Below, piece by piece: positions 34,649 to 43,449 of a stretch of DNA of 64,000 bases. How positions within the stretch are numbered: the stretch's first letter is position 1; every line of letters begins with the position of its first letter. A program made the position numbers and the translations under genes. A model generated the notes under the pieces. The model was not told the origin of the DNA and did no database searches. It saw only the letters and a list, made by a program, of their open reading frames with translations. This DNA is from Bacillota bacterium (GTDB lineage: Bacteria > Bacillota > Sulfobacillia > JAJYWN01 > JAJZPE01): assembly GCA_021787335.1 (NCBI GenBank), contig JAJYMC010000065.1, positions 122,414-186,413 of the forward strand, written 5' to 3'.

Positions 34649-35278
34649 TCACTCCCAGACCTGCGAGACGTGGACGACCTTGAACCCGGCCTTCCGCAGG
34701 TCGTCGACGACCTTCTTGACCTCGGTCGTCCTGAGGCGAAGGACGACGTTCATGAAGTGGTGGCGGGGTTCGGTCGTGGCCACACTGGCGATGCTGATGC
34801 CATTCTCCTTGACGATCCGGGTGATCTCGGCGATCTGCCCGACGCGGTCTTCGACGACGACCGAGACCCGGGTCCCCCTCTCCTTCAGGCCGAGCATCTT
34901 GACGAAGACCCGGAAGAGGTCGGACTCACTGATCACGCCGACCACGTGCTCCTGCTCATCGACCACCGGCAGGATGTCGAGGTCGTACTTATGCATGAGG
35001 TAGGCGGCCTCTTCGATGATCTCATCGCGGTTGACCGTGAAGACTTTGGCGCTCATCACCTCGCCGACCTTAGCGGTGTCGATGTAGGACGCGTCCTTGC
35101 CGACGGCCCGCATCAGGAGGTCCCACATAGTGATGACGCCGACGACGTGTTCGGCGTCCTGCACCGGAAGGCCTTCGAAGCTGTTGTTCTGCATGATGTC
35201 CAGGGCCTTGCGGAGCGTGTCCGTGGGTTTGACAGAGACGCTGTGAACGGTCATCTCATCGCGGACGAACATATCCAT
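34649..35278 (-). CDS. CBS-pair protein with C-terminal ACT domain (AcuB-like)
   Basis: 209 residues from ATG 35278 (GGGAGGAAG upstream). Two CBS motifs: residues about 7-63 (VKPTDTLRKALDIMQNNSFEGLPV ... VVGVITMWDLLM) and 75-130 (FTVNRDEIIEEAAYLMHKYDLDILPVVD ... VVGVISESDLFRVF), then an ACT domain (VSVVVEDRVGQIAEITRIVKENGISI). Such proteins sense adenylates through the CBS pair; AcuB of Bacillus is in the acetoin/acetyl-CoA synthetase locus, but that context is absent here. Ligand and target are unknown. No signal or membrane segment. Confidence 0.88.
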   Translation of the reverse strand: MDMFVRDEMTVHSVSVKPTDTLRKALDIMQNNSFEGLPVQDAEHVVGVITMWDLLMRAVGKDASYIDTAKVGEVMSAKVFTVNRDEIIEEAAYLMHKYDLDILPVVDEQEHVVGVISESDLFRVFVKMLGLKERGTRVSVVVEDRVGQIAEITRIVKENGISIASVATTEPRHHFMNVVLRLRTTEVKKVVDDLRKAGFKVVHVSQVWE

Positions 35279-35488
35279 CTTCCTCCCTCGGGGCGCGGCA
35301 TTCCGGCGCGCGGTTGTCTGACTGGTTAGATTGGCTCCGGGGGCGGGGAAATCCTTCTCGCTGTTGGGGGCGGCGCAGGATAAAGCCTCCGGGCGGTCGA
35401 AAGACTAAGTCCGAGCGCCGCAGCCTGCAGGGGGTCCGGCCGAGGCCCAGGGCCCCTGACCTGGACTCGGCGAGGAGGGGTCGGCCGG

Positions 35489-36217
35489 CTGGACAACGAG
35501 CCTATCTTTCGCCGCTGGCGGCACGTCACCAAACTCGACCCTGACCGCGGGCTACCTGGGCCGGCGCTGGAGGCAGTCCTCGAAAGCGGGACCGACGCGG
35601 TGGTCATCGGGGGGACCCAGGGCATCACCCTGGACAAGGTCCGGCGGCTGGTCGGACTCTGCCTTGGCGGACCGGCCCCGGTGGCCCTCGAGGTGACCAC
35701 GCCCGAGGCAGTCGTCCTCGGGCCGTCTTGTTTCTTCATCCCGTCGGTCCTCAACGCGGCCGACCCACGATGGATCATCGGGGCCCACGCCGAGGCGACC
35801 GAGACGTACGGCCCGCTCCTGCGGGCGCCGAACGTGGTTCCCGTCGGCTACCTGGTCCTCAACCCAGGGTCGGCGGCGGCGCGGGTGACCGGGGCGGGAC
35901 CATTGACCGCCGAGAGAGCGGCCGCCTTCGCTCGGTGCGGGGAGACCCTCTTCCGGCTGCCGATCATCTATGTCGAGTACAGCGGAACCTACGGCTCGCC
36001 CGAGGTCATCCGGGCGGTCGCCGCCGCCGTTGAGGGGGCCAGGGTCTTCTACGGCGGGGGGATCGACCGGCCTGAACTGGCGGCCGAGATGGCCGCCCTG
36101 GCCGACACAGTCGTCATCGGCAACGCCGTATATGGCAACGGGGCCGCCGCGCTTCGGGAGACCGTGGCGGCGGTGCGTGAGACGCCCGCCCCGTGTCGTT
36201 TGACGTCCTCGGGATGA
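35489..36217 (+). CDS. pcrB: Heptaprenylglyceryl phosphate synthase (PcrB/GGGPS family)
   Basis: 242 residues. TIM-barrel prenyltransferase joining sn-glycerol-1-phosphate and a polyprenyl diphosphate. Motifs: WRHVTKLDPDRG, GTDAVVIGGTQGIT (phosphate loop), VEYSGTYGSPE, FYGGGIDRPELA and DTVVIGNAVY. The start is CTG at 35489, 8 bases after GGAGGGG (35474-35480): the homologous N-terminus (FRRWRHVTKLDPD) is encoded upstream of the first ATG/GTG/TTG in frame, and no conventional start fits. Together with the ether-lipid head role known in Firmicutes, it would act at the membrane interface. The miaB TTG follows 25 bases after the stop. Confidence 0.92.
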   Translation: MDNEPIFRRWRHVTKLDPDRGLPGPALEAVLESGTDAVVIGGTQGITLDKVRRLVGLCLGGPAPVALEVTTPEAVVLGPSCFFIPSVLNAADPRWIIGAHAEATETYGPLLRAPNVVPVGYLVLNPGSAAARVTGAGPLTAERAAAFARCGETLFRLPIIYVEYSGTYGSPEVIRAVAAAVEGARVFYGGGIDRPELAAEMAALADTVVIGNAVYGNGAAALRETVAAVRETPAPCRLTSSG

Positions 36218-36242
36218 CCCCGGAAGGATCGGTGGATGGCGG

Positions 36243-37568
36243 TTGAGATACCACGTGATGACCTTCGGCTGCCAGATGAACGAGCATGACTCCGAACGGC
36301 TGGCCGGGATGCTCGAGGACCTGGGCTATCAGCCGGTCGATGACCCAGCGCAGGCCGATGTGGTCGTCCTGAACACCTGCACCGTCCGGGAAACCGCGGA
36401 GACGCGGGTGTACGGGCGGTTGGGTGAACTGAAACGGCTGAAGAGCGAGCGCCCCGGGATGATCATCGGCGTCTGCGGCTGCATGCCCCAACGGGAAGGG
36501 GCGGCGGGCGAAGTGCGCCGCCGGGCTCCCCATGTCGATCTGGTCTTCGGCACCCACAACCTGGACGCGTTCCCCGCCTTGCTGCGAGAGGTGGTCGAGG
36601 AACGGCGCCCGGTCGTCGCCGTCAGCGATGAGGAGGGCGACATCGTCGAAGGGCTTCCTCGCCGGCCCGGCGACGACCTGAAGGCCTGGGTGACCATCAC
36701 CCACGGGTGTGACAACTTCTGCTCCTACTGCATCGTCCCATACGTCCGCGGACGCGAGCGCAGCCGCCGGCCGGAGGCCATCGTCGGCGAGGTCGAGAGG
36801 CTGGTCGCCGCGGGTTGCCGTGAGGTGACCCTCCTCGGACAGAACGTCAACTCGTACGGGCAGGACCTCGTGGAGGCGCGCGGCGGCGCCGGCTTCGCCC
36901 GGCTCCTCCGGATGATCGACGGGGTCGACGGGCTGTGGCGCGTTCGTTACATGACCTCACACCCGCGGGACTTCGGGCCGGAGGTCATTCAAGCCGTGGC
37001 CGACTGCGGGAAGGTCTGCGAACACGTCCACCTGCCGGTCCAGTCGGGCAGCGACGCCATTCTGGACCTGATGAACCGGGGTTACACCACCGCCCGCTAC
37101 CGGGAGGTGGTCGCCGCCATCCGGCAGGCCGTCCCGGGCGTGGCCCTGACCACCGACATCATCGTCGGGTTCCCCGGCGAGACCGAGGACGACTTTCGGC
37201 AGACCCTGGACCTCGTCCGCGAGGTCCGCTTCGACGCGGCCTTCACCTTCGTCTACTCACCCCGTAGCGGCACGCCCGCCGCGGGGTTTCCGGACCAGGT
37301 GCCGCAGGAGGTCAAGAAGGAAAGGATCGCGCGGCTCATCGAGCTCCAGAACGGGATCACCCGCGAGGAGAACCAGAAGGACGTCGGCCGGGAGGTCGAG
37401 GTCCTGGTGGAGGGGGCGAGCCCGAAGAACCCCGGGAAGGCCGAAGGCCGGACCCGCACCAACAAGCTCGTCCTCTTCCCGGGCGGCCAGGAGAACCGCG
37501 GCGAGCTGGTCACCGTGAGCGTCCAACGGGCCGGCACCTGGGTCCTCCATGGGGAGGTGGTCCGTTGA
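36243..37568 (+). CDS. miaB: tRNA-2-methylthio-N6-dimethylallyladenosine synthase MiaB
   Basis: 441 residues from TTG 36243 (GGTGGATGG upstream). UPF0004 domain with MTFGCQMNEHDSE, VVLNTCTVRETAE and GVCGCMPQREG; radical SAM domain with CDNFCSYCIVPYVRGRERSR; C-terminal TRAM domain. MiaB methylthiolates i6A37 of tRNA, the product of MiaA, also encoded in this cluster (42006). The stop overlaps the mutS start. Confidence 0.96.
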   Translation: MRYHVMTFGCQMNEHDSERLAGMLEDLGYQPVDDPAQADVVVLNTCTVRETAETRVYGRLGELKRLKSERPGMIIGVCGCMPQREGAAGEVRRRAPHVDLVFGTHNLDAFPALLREVVEERRPVVAVSDEEGDIVEGLPRRPGDDLKAWVTITHGCDNFCSYCIVPYVRGRERSRRPEAIVGEVERLVAAGCREVTLLGQNVNSYGQDLVEARGGAGFARLLRMIDGVDGLWRVRYMTSHPRDFGPEVIQAVADCGKVCEHVHLPVQSGSDAILDLMNRGYTTARYREVVAAIRQAVPGVALTTDIIVGFPGETEDDFRQTLDLVREVRFDAAFTFVYSPRSGTPAAGFPDQVPQEVKKERIARLIELQNGITREENQKDVGREVEVLVEGASPKNPGKAEGRTRTNKLVLFPGGQENRGELVTVSVQRAGTWVLHGEVVR

Positions 37569-40207
37569 CCGAGCCTGTCACCCCGATGATGCGGCAGTAC
37601 CGCCTGGTCAAGGACGAGCACCGGGATAAGGTGCTGTTCTTCCGACTGGGTGATTTCTACGAGACCTTCTATGAGGACGCGGAGCTCGTCTCGCGCGAGC
37701 TCGACCTCGTCCTGACCGGTCGCGACGCCGGCGAAGGTCAGCGGGCGCCGATGGCCGGGATTCCGTATCACGCCGCCGAAGGCTACATCGCCCGCCTGAT
37801 CGAGAAGGGTTACAAGGTCGCCCTGTGCGACCAGGTGGAGGACCCGAAGATCGCCAAGGGGCTGGTCAGGCGGGAGGTCACCCGGGTCATCACGCCGGGC
37901 ACGGTGACCGAGGAGAGCCTCCTTGACGAGCGGCGGAACAACTTCCTCATCGCCGTGGCCAGGGGCAGCGGCGCGACACCGGCCTATGGCCTGGCCGTCG
38001 TGGATTCGTCCACCGGCGAGTTCTCCGTCACCCAGGTCGACGGGCCGTCGGCCGAACAGGAGCTCCTCGACGAGATCGGGCGCATCGCCCCGGCTGAGTG
38101 CCTCCTGCCCATGGCCATGTCGGGGTCGTCGCGAGTGGCCGTCGAGGCCCGCGGCCGGCTGGGCATCACCTTGACGCCGCGGCCGGATGCCGACTTCGAC
38201 CCGGCGACGGCCGGGTCCGACCTGCGACGCCATTTCCGCGTGGCCACCCTCGAAGGCTACGGGTGCGGCCATCTGCCTTCCGCCGTCGGCGCGGCCGGCG
38301 CGGCGCTCGCCTATCTCCGCGAGACGCAGCGGAGCGAGCTCAGCCATCTCACCCGTCTGGTCACTTACCAGCGTTCGGAGTTCATGGTCCTGGATGCAAC
38401 CACCCGCCGCAACCTGGAACTCACCCAGAGTCTGCGCCACGGCAACCGCCGCGGGACGCTCCTTGAACTCCTTGACCTGACGATGACAGCGATGGGGGCG
38501 CGGCTCATCCGGGACTGGCTGGAACGGCCCCTCCGGCGGGTGGAGGCCATCAGCGAGCGGCACGCCGCGGTGGCCGACCTGTTCGACCAGGCGTTCCTCC
38601 GCAATGACGTCCGAGAGCATCTGAAAGAAGTGCGCGACCTGGAGCGGCTGGCTTCGCGCGTGGCCTACGGGACGGCCAACGCCCGCGACCTCCTGGCCCT
38701 GCGGGCCTCGCTCGAGGCCCTGCCGCGGCTGGCCGAGACGCTGAGAGGGGCGGGCGACCTGAGCCCCGGCCTGGCGCGGCTGGCGACCGCCCTCGACCCG
38801 CTGTCCGGCGAGGCCGAACTGCTGGCCCGAGCCATCGATGAGGACGCGCCGACCACCCTCAGGGATGGCGGCCTGATCCGGCGCGGGTACGACGAGCGGG
38901 TCGACGAGCTGCGCGGCGCCGGTCGGGACGGCCGGTCGTGGATCGCCGCCCTCGAGGCGTCCGAACGGGAGCGGACGGGCATCCGCTCGCTGAAGGTCGG
39001 GTTCAACAAGGTCTTCGGCTACTACATCGAGGTGACCAAGCCCAACCTGGCCAACGTTCCCCCGGACTACGAGCGCCGTCAGACCCTGGTCAACGCCGAG
39101 CGCTTCGTGACCCCCGGGCTGAAAGAGAAGGAGGCCCTGGTCCTCGGGGCCGAGGAGCGCCTGGCCGCCCTGGAGTATGAACTCTTCCAGGAGGTCCGGG
39201 CGGAGGTGGCCGAGCACGTCCCGGCCATCCTGGGCGACGCACGCGCCCTGGCCGGGATGGATGCCCTTGGCGCGCTGGCGGAGGCCGCGTCCCGGTACGG
39301 GTACGTGCGTCCGGTGATGCGGGAGCCCGGGCGGATCGACCTCGCGGCCGGGCGCCATCCGGTGGTTGAGCGGGCCCTGAGCGATTCGGCCTTCGTCCCC
39401 AACGATGCCCTCCTCGACCGGGAGACGAGCAGGCTGCAGATCATCACCGGGCCGAACATGGCCGGCAAGTCCACCTATATGCGGCAGGTGGCGCTGATCG
39501 TCCTGATGGCCCAGGCGGGGAGCTTTGTCCCGGCCGAACGGGCCGAGATCGGGGTGGTCGACCGGATCTTCACCCGCGTCGGGGCCACCGACGACCTGGC
39601 CATGGGGCAGTCCACGTTCCTCGTCGAGATGATCGAGACGGCCAACATCCTCCATCACGCCACCCAGGAGAGTCTGGTCATCCTGGATGAAATCGGGCGT
39701 GGGACGAGCACCTTTGACGGGCTGTCGATCGCCTGGGCGGTGGCCGAATACGTGGCCGACCCGGCCAGGTGCGGGGCCCTGGCCCTGTTCGCCACCCACT
39801 ACCATGAACTCACCGAACTCGAGGGCCTGATGCCGGGGGTCACCAACCTCTCGGTGGCGGTGGCCGAGAAGGGGGACGAGGTCGTCTTCCTGCGCCGGAT
39901 CGTCCGCGGTGGAACGGACCGCAGTTACGGGTTGCATGTCGCCCGACTGGCCGGCCTGCCCCGCGAGGTCATCGAGCGTGGGCGGGAGATCCTCGCTTCG
40001 ATCGAGGCCGACGAGGAGGTCCGCCGCAGCCGCCGGGAGGTGGCCGCCGCCCGCCGCCCGCGGTACATCACTCAGCTGGCCCTGTTCGAAGCGAAAGAGG
40101 ACCCGTTGGTCGAGGAACTCCGGCAGCTGCGCCTGATGGAGATGACCCCGCTGGAGGCCCTCAACAAGCTTCACGAGCTGCAGGACAAGGCCCGGAAGGG
40201 CAGGTGA
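37565..40207 (+). CDS. mutS: DNA mismatch repair protein MutS
   Basis: 880 residues from TTG 37565, coupled to miaB (TTGA) with GGGGAGG upstream. Domain I mismatch-binding motif FFRLGDFYETF (Phe-x-Glu) is present; the clamp and lever domains follow; the ATPase has GPNMAGKSTYMRQVALIVLMAQAG (Walker A), LVILDEIGRGTSTFDGLSIAWA (Walker B and signature) and ALFATHYHELTELE. Recognises mismatches and recruits MutL, encoded 5 bases later. Confidence 0.98.
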   Translation: MTEPVTPMMRQYRLVKDEHRDKVLFFRLGDFYETFYEDAELVSRELDLVLTGRDAGEGQRAPMAGIPYHAAEGYIARLIEKGYKVALCDQVEDPKIAKGLVRREVTRVITPGTVTEESLLDERRNNFLIAVARGSGATPAYGLAVVDSSTGEFSVTQVDGPSAEQELLDEIGRIAPAECLLPMAMSGSSRVAVEARGRLGITLTPRPDADFDPATAGSDLRRHFRVATLEGYGCGHLPSAVGAAGAALAYLRETQRSELSHLTRLVTYQRSEFMVLDATTRRNLELTQSLRHGNRRGTLLELLDLTMTAMGARLIRDWLERPLRRVEAISERHAAVADLFDQAFLRNDVREHLKEVRDLERLASRVAYGTANARDLLALRASLEALPRLAETLRGAGDLSPGLARLATALDPLSGEAELLARAIDEDAPTTLRDGGLIRRGYDERVDELRGAGRDGRSWIAALEASERERTGIRSLKVGFNKVFGYYIEVTKPNLANVPPDYERRQTLVNAERFVTPGLKEKEALVLGAEERLAALEYELFQEVRAEVAEHVPAILGDARALAGMDALGALAEAASRYGYVRPVMREPGRIDLAAGRHPVVERALSDSAFVPNDALLDRETSRLQIITGPNMAGKSTYMRQVALIVLMAQAGSFVPAERAEIGVVDRIFTRVGATDDLAMGQSTFLVEMIETANILHHATQESLVILDEIGRGTSTFDGLSIAWAVAEYVADPARCGALALFATHYHELTELEGLMPGVTNLSVAVAEKGDEVVFLRRIVRGGTDRSYGLHVARLAGLPREVIERGREILASIEADEEVRRSRREVAAARRPRYITQLALFEAKEDPLVEELRQLRLMEMTPLEALNKLHELQDKARKGR

Positions 40208-40212
40208 CGCCG

Positions 40213-42009
40213 ATGGGCCGGATTCGCCTTCTGGACCCCAAGACCATCAGCCAGATCGCCGCCGGCGAGGTCATCGAGCGGCCGGCCTCGGTGGTCAAGG
40301 AACTCGTCGAGAACGCCATCGACGCTGGCGCTCGTCGCATCCGGGTCGAGCTGGAGGAGGGTGGTCGCACCCTCATCCGGGTCAGCGATGACGGCTGCGG
40401 GATGGCCGCCGAAGACGCCGAACTCGCCTTCGTCCGGCATGCCACGAGCAAGATAAGGACCCTCGATGACCTGACCGGCGTGCGCACCCTGGGCTTTCGC
40501 GGCGAGGCCCTGCCGAGTATGGCCGCCGTGGCCCTGGTCCAGATGGTCACGCGGGAAGCTGGCACTCAGGCGGCGACGATGGTCCGTTACGAGGGCGGGC
40601 GCCTGGTGGGGACGGAGGTCGCCGCCGGCCCGCCGGGGACCCAGGTGACCGTCCGCAACCTCTTCTACAACGTGCCTGCCCGGCTCAAGTTCCTGCGGGC
40701 AGAGGACACCGAGACCGGCGCGACGGTCGAGGTCGTCACCAGGGCCGCCCTGGCTCATCCGGACGTGGCGTTGACCGTCGAGGTCGACGGACGGGTCACC
40801 CTCCAAACCGATGGCCGCGGGGACCTTCTGGCGACCATCCTCGCGGTCTGGGGCCGGGACCTGGCCGGCCGGTTGGAGCCCGTCTCCATGCATGACGGGG
40901 AACTCAGCCTGCGCGGCTATGCCGGGCGTCCTGAAGCCCACCGGGCCAACCGGTCCAGGCAGCTCTTCTTCATCAATCAGCGGCCCGTCCATTCACCGGC
41001 CATGATCAGGGCCGTCGAGGCCGCCTATGCCGGCCTGGTTCCGGCCGGCCGGCGTCCGGTCGGGGTGCTCTTCCTCGACCTGCCGGGGGAGGCCGTGGAC
41101 GTCAATGTCCATCCGGCGAAGACCGAGGTCCGGCTGGCCCGGGAACGGGAGGCCTTCAGCTTCGTCAGGGCGGCTGTCGCGCAGCGCCTGCGCGGCGGCG
41201 GGATGATCGGAGAAGTCGCCGTGGCCGGTGCTCCCGCCGGTACGCAGGTGGTCCGGGAGACGGCCGGAGGCCTGTCGTTGTTCGGCCGGGCAGGGGTGGG
41301 GGCGGGCACGACCGCAGGCGGCCTCGGTCTCGACGCCCGCGGGGCAGGGCCGGCCCTCGGGTCTGAAGGGCTTTCGGTCCCCGTCCGGGATTGGCCTGAA
41401 CTGCGTCCGCTCGGCCAGCTCCACCAGCTGTACCTGTTGGCCGAAGGGCCTGACGGCCTGTACCTCATCGATCAGCACGCCGCTCATGAGCGGATCATCT
41501 TCGACCGCTTGCGGGCCATGGAAGCGGGTCCGGTGCAGGAACTCCTCGTCCCGATCACGGTCGAGCTGTCGGCCGCCGAAGGGGAGGTCTACCGTCGCCA
41601 CCAGGAGGCCCTGGCCGCGGCCGGTTTTGTGGCTGAACCGTTCGGTCCACGGTCCCTGCTGGTCAGAGGGGTGCCGGCGGCCTTCGGCGAGGGCTGCGGC
41701 CCCCAAGACGTCCGCGACATTCTCGACGCCATCCCGCCTGTCGCCGCCTCCGGAGCGGCGCCCGAGGCGTCCTTTGCCGAGGACGCGGGGCCGCGTCTCG
41801 ACGATGTGCGGCGGGCCGTGGCCGCCTGCCGGGCGGCGGTGAAGGCGAGGAACCCTCTCTTCCGGTCGGAGATGGAGGCCCTCCTGCGGGACCTGGCCTC
41901 GACGACCAACCCCCTGACCTGCCCGCATGGCCGGCCGACCGTGGTCAAGATAACCCTGGATGAACTGAACCGCCGGTTCGGACGGACCTCCGGGGGAATG
42001 AGCGGATGA
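40213..42009 (+). CDS. mutL: DNA mismatch repair protein MutL
   Basis: 598 residues from ATG 40213 (AGGTGA just upstream; GTG 40204 would also be open). N-terminal GHKL ATPase: IAAGEVIERPASVVKELVENAIDAG, DDGCGM, TLGFRGEAL. The C-terminal endonuclease domain has the metal-binding motif DQHAAHERIIFD, where the last Glu of DQHA-x2-E-x4-E is replaced by Asp, and the later ACRAAVKA and CPHGRPT. This places it with endonuclease-proficient MutL of organisms lacking MutH. Overlaps miaA by four bases. Confidence 0.97.
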   Translation: MGRIRLLDPKTISQIAAGEVIERPASVVKELVENAIDAGARRIRVELEEGGRTLIRVSDDGCGMAAEDAELAFVRHATSKIRTLDDLTGVRTLGFRGEALPSMAAVALVQMVTREAGTQAATMVRYEGGRLVGTEVAAGPPGTQVTVRNLFYNVPARLKFLRAEDTETGATVEVVTRAALAHPDVALTVEVDGRVTLQTDGRGDLLATILAVWGRDLAGRLEPVSMHDGELSLRGYAGRPEAHRANRSRQLFFINQRPVHSPAMIRAVEAAYAGLVPAGRRPVGVLFLDLPGEAVDVNVHPAKTEVRLAREREAFSFVRAAVAQRLRGGGMIGEVAVAGAPAGTQVVRETAGGLSLFGRAGVGAGTTAGGLGLDARGAGPALGSEGLSVPVRDWPELRPLGQLHQLYLLAEGPDGLYLIDQHAAHERIIFDRLRAMEAGPVQELLVPITVELSAAEGEVYRRHQEALAAAGFVAEPFGPRSLLVRGVPAAFGEGCGPQDVRDILDAIPPVAASGAAPEASFAEDAGPRLDDVRRAVAACRAAVKARNPLFRSEMEALLRDLASTTNPLTCPHGRPTVVKITLDELNRRFGRTSGGMSG

Positions 42010-42983
42010 CCATCCCCCTCTTCGTCCTGGTCGGCCCGACCGCGGTGGGGAAGACGCAACTCGCCATCGACCTGGCCCTGCATGGGCGCAAGCCAGGCGA
42101 CCCCGCGGGAGAGGTCATCTCCGGCGACTCGATGCAGGTCTACCGAGGGATGGACATCGGCACGGCCAAGCCCACGCCGGCCGAGCGGCGCGGTGTGCCG
42201 CACCACCTCATCGACGTCCTCGAACCCACCGAGGAGTTCAGCGTGGCCAAGTTCCAGGAGATGGTCCTTCGCGCGGCCATGGACATCCATGCCCGCGGCC
42301 GCCTGCCGATGCTGGTCGGCGGCACCGGCCTCTACGTGCGGGCGGTGGTCGACAATTACGCCTTTCCGCCGGAGCAGGCCGACTGGGGACTGCGGGCCCG
42401 GCTGATGGAGGAGGCCCGGCGAGAGGGCAGCGAGGCCCTCCACGTCCGGCTGGCCCAGGCCGACCCGGCAGCGGCGGCCCGCATCCATCCGCGGGACACG
42501 CGGCGCATCGTCAGGGCCCTGGAGGTGGCCAGCGTCGCCGGCCGGCCCATCTCCCAGGACATCGAGCTGACGGCCGCGCGGCCAAGCCTCTATGACCCCC
42601 TCATGGTCGGCCTGGACATGGAGCGCGCCGCGCTCTATGGACGGATCGAGACCAGGGTGGACCGGATGGTCGAGGGCGGCCTGGTCGAGGAGGTCGCCCG
42701 CCTGTCAGGCGGACGTGGCTTCGGGCGGACGGCGGGGCAGGCCCTTGGTTACCGAGAGGTCCTTGGCCACCTGGAAGGCCGGGCAACGCGGCCGGAGGCG
42801 GTGGGCGAGCTGAAGCGTGACACACGGCGTTTCGCCAAGCGGCAACTGACCTGGTTCCGCCACGACTCTAGGGTTGTCTGGTTCGCCGCGCCGGTCCGCG
42901 GAGCGGATTCTCCCGAATACGGTCACTTGGTGGAAGGAATTGTTAGTCTGATTGCCCAAAAGTGGAAATGGGTGTATAATTAG
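42006..42983 (+). CDS. miaA: tRNA dimethylallyltransferase MiaA
   Basis: 325 residues from ATG 42006. P-loop [58 protein letters not shown], and the C-terminal [18 protein letters not shown]. Transfers dimethylallyl to A37 of tRNAs reading UNN codons; MiaB acts next. The hfq promoter lies in the last codons of this gene. Confidence 0.97.
   Translation: MTIPLFVLVGPTAVGKTQLAIDLALHGRKPGDPAGEVISGDSMQVYRGMDIGTAKPTPAERRGVPHHLIDVLEPTEEFSVAKFQEMVLRAAMDIHARGRLPMLVGGTGLYVRAVVDNYAFPPEQADWGLRARLMEEARREGSEALHVRLAQADPAAAARIHPRDTRRIVRALEVASVAGRPISQDIELTAARPSLYDPLMVGLDMERAALYGRIETRVDRMVEGGLVEEVARLSGGRGFGRTAGQALGYREVLGHLEGRATRPEAVGELKRDTRRFAKRQLTWFRHDSRVVWFAAPVRGADSPEYGHLVEGIVSLIAQKWKWVYN
42952..42980 (+). 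promoter_or_regulatory. hfq promoter within the 3' end of miaA
   Basis: TTGCCC (42952-42957), 17 bases, TATAAT (42975-42980), a strong sigma-A-type promoter. The miaA stop is at 42981-42983, directly after the -10. hfq can therefore be transcribed independently of the mutSL-miaA operon. Confidence 0.75.
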
Positions 42984-43024
42984 GTTCCGGCGGGATATAT
43001 CTACTCATGCGGAGGGCGATGCCG

Positions 43025-43279
43025 ATGACCAAATCCCCAATCAACCTTCAGGACGCGTTCCTCAACCAGGTGCGGAAGGACAACGTCCCGATCACCATGT
43101 ACCTGGTCAACGGGGTCCAGTTGAAGGGCATGGTCAAGGGGTTCGACAACTTCACCGTGATCCTGGAGAGTGATGGCAAGCAGTCACTCGTCTACAAGCA
43201 CGCGGTGTCGACGATAACCCCGGCCCGCCCCATCAACAACTTCCTGAACGAGCTGCGCAAAGAGGCCGAACAGGCCTGA
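43025..43279 (+). CDS. hfq: RNA chaperone Hfq
   Basis: 84 residues from ATG 43025, chosen because GGAGG lies 9 bases upstream; ATGs at 43007 and 43019 are before or too close to it. Sm1 motif [41 protein letters not shown] (in parts) and Sm2 [11 protein letters not shown] are intact. Hfq hexamers bind sRNA and A-rich mRNA. Located after miaA, as in most bacteria. Confidence 0.98.
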   Translation: MTKSPINLQDAFLNQVRKDNVPITMYLVNGVQLKGMVKGFDNFTVILESDGKQSLVYKHAVSTITPARPINNFLNELRKEAEQA

Positions 43280-43340
43280 GCCGGTCCGGCGGTCGCTGAC
43301 GCGACCCCGCCGTCCGGAGCGGAATCGAGAAGGCGACACC

Positions 43341-43375
43341 AGGCCCCCGGATACCCGGGGGCCTGTCCGTTTGTC
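43341..43375 (+). terminator. Rho-independent terminator after hfq
   Basis: AGGCCCCCGG (43341-43350) pairs with CCGGGGGCCT (43355-43364), 4-base loop, followed by GTCCGTTTGT. The T-run is modest. Confidence 0.7.
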
Positions 43376-43404
43376 CCGGCGAGGCACGCTGTCGCGCCGG
43401 GGCG

Positions 43405-43410
43405 TATAAT
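43405..43410 (+). promoter_or_regulatory. -10 element of the spoVK unit
   Basis: TATAAT (43405-43410) lies 40 bases before ATG 43450. The candidate -35 position is occupied by an inverted repeat CCCGGCG (43375-43381) with CGCCGGG (43395-43401), which might be an operator or part of the hfq terminator region. No good -35 is seen. Confidence 0.4.
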
Positions 43411-43449
43411 GTCGTGCTGCCTCATCGACGAACGGACAGGGGCGGGAGG

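Noticed and set aside
37253-40174. Open frame of 973 codons on the minus strand opposite mutS
   Set aside because: Composition is Gly/Asp/Leu/Gln-rich low complexity typical of antisense frames in G+C-rich genes; it has no ribosome site or family motif, and mutS is certain on the plus strand.
43375-43401. CCCGGCG/CGCCGGG inverted repeat as terminator of hfq
   Set aside because: A stronger hairpin with a T-containing tail lies just upstream (43341-43364); this one has a 13-base loop and no T-run.
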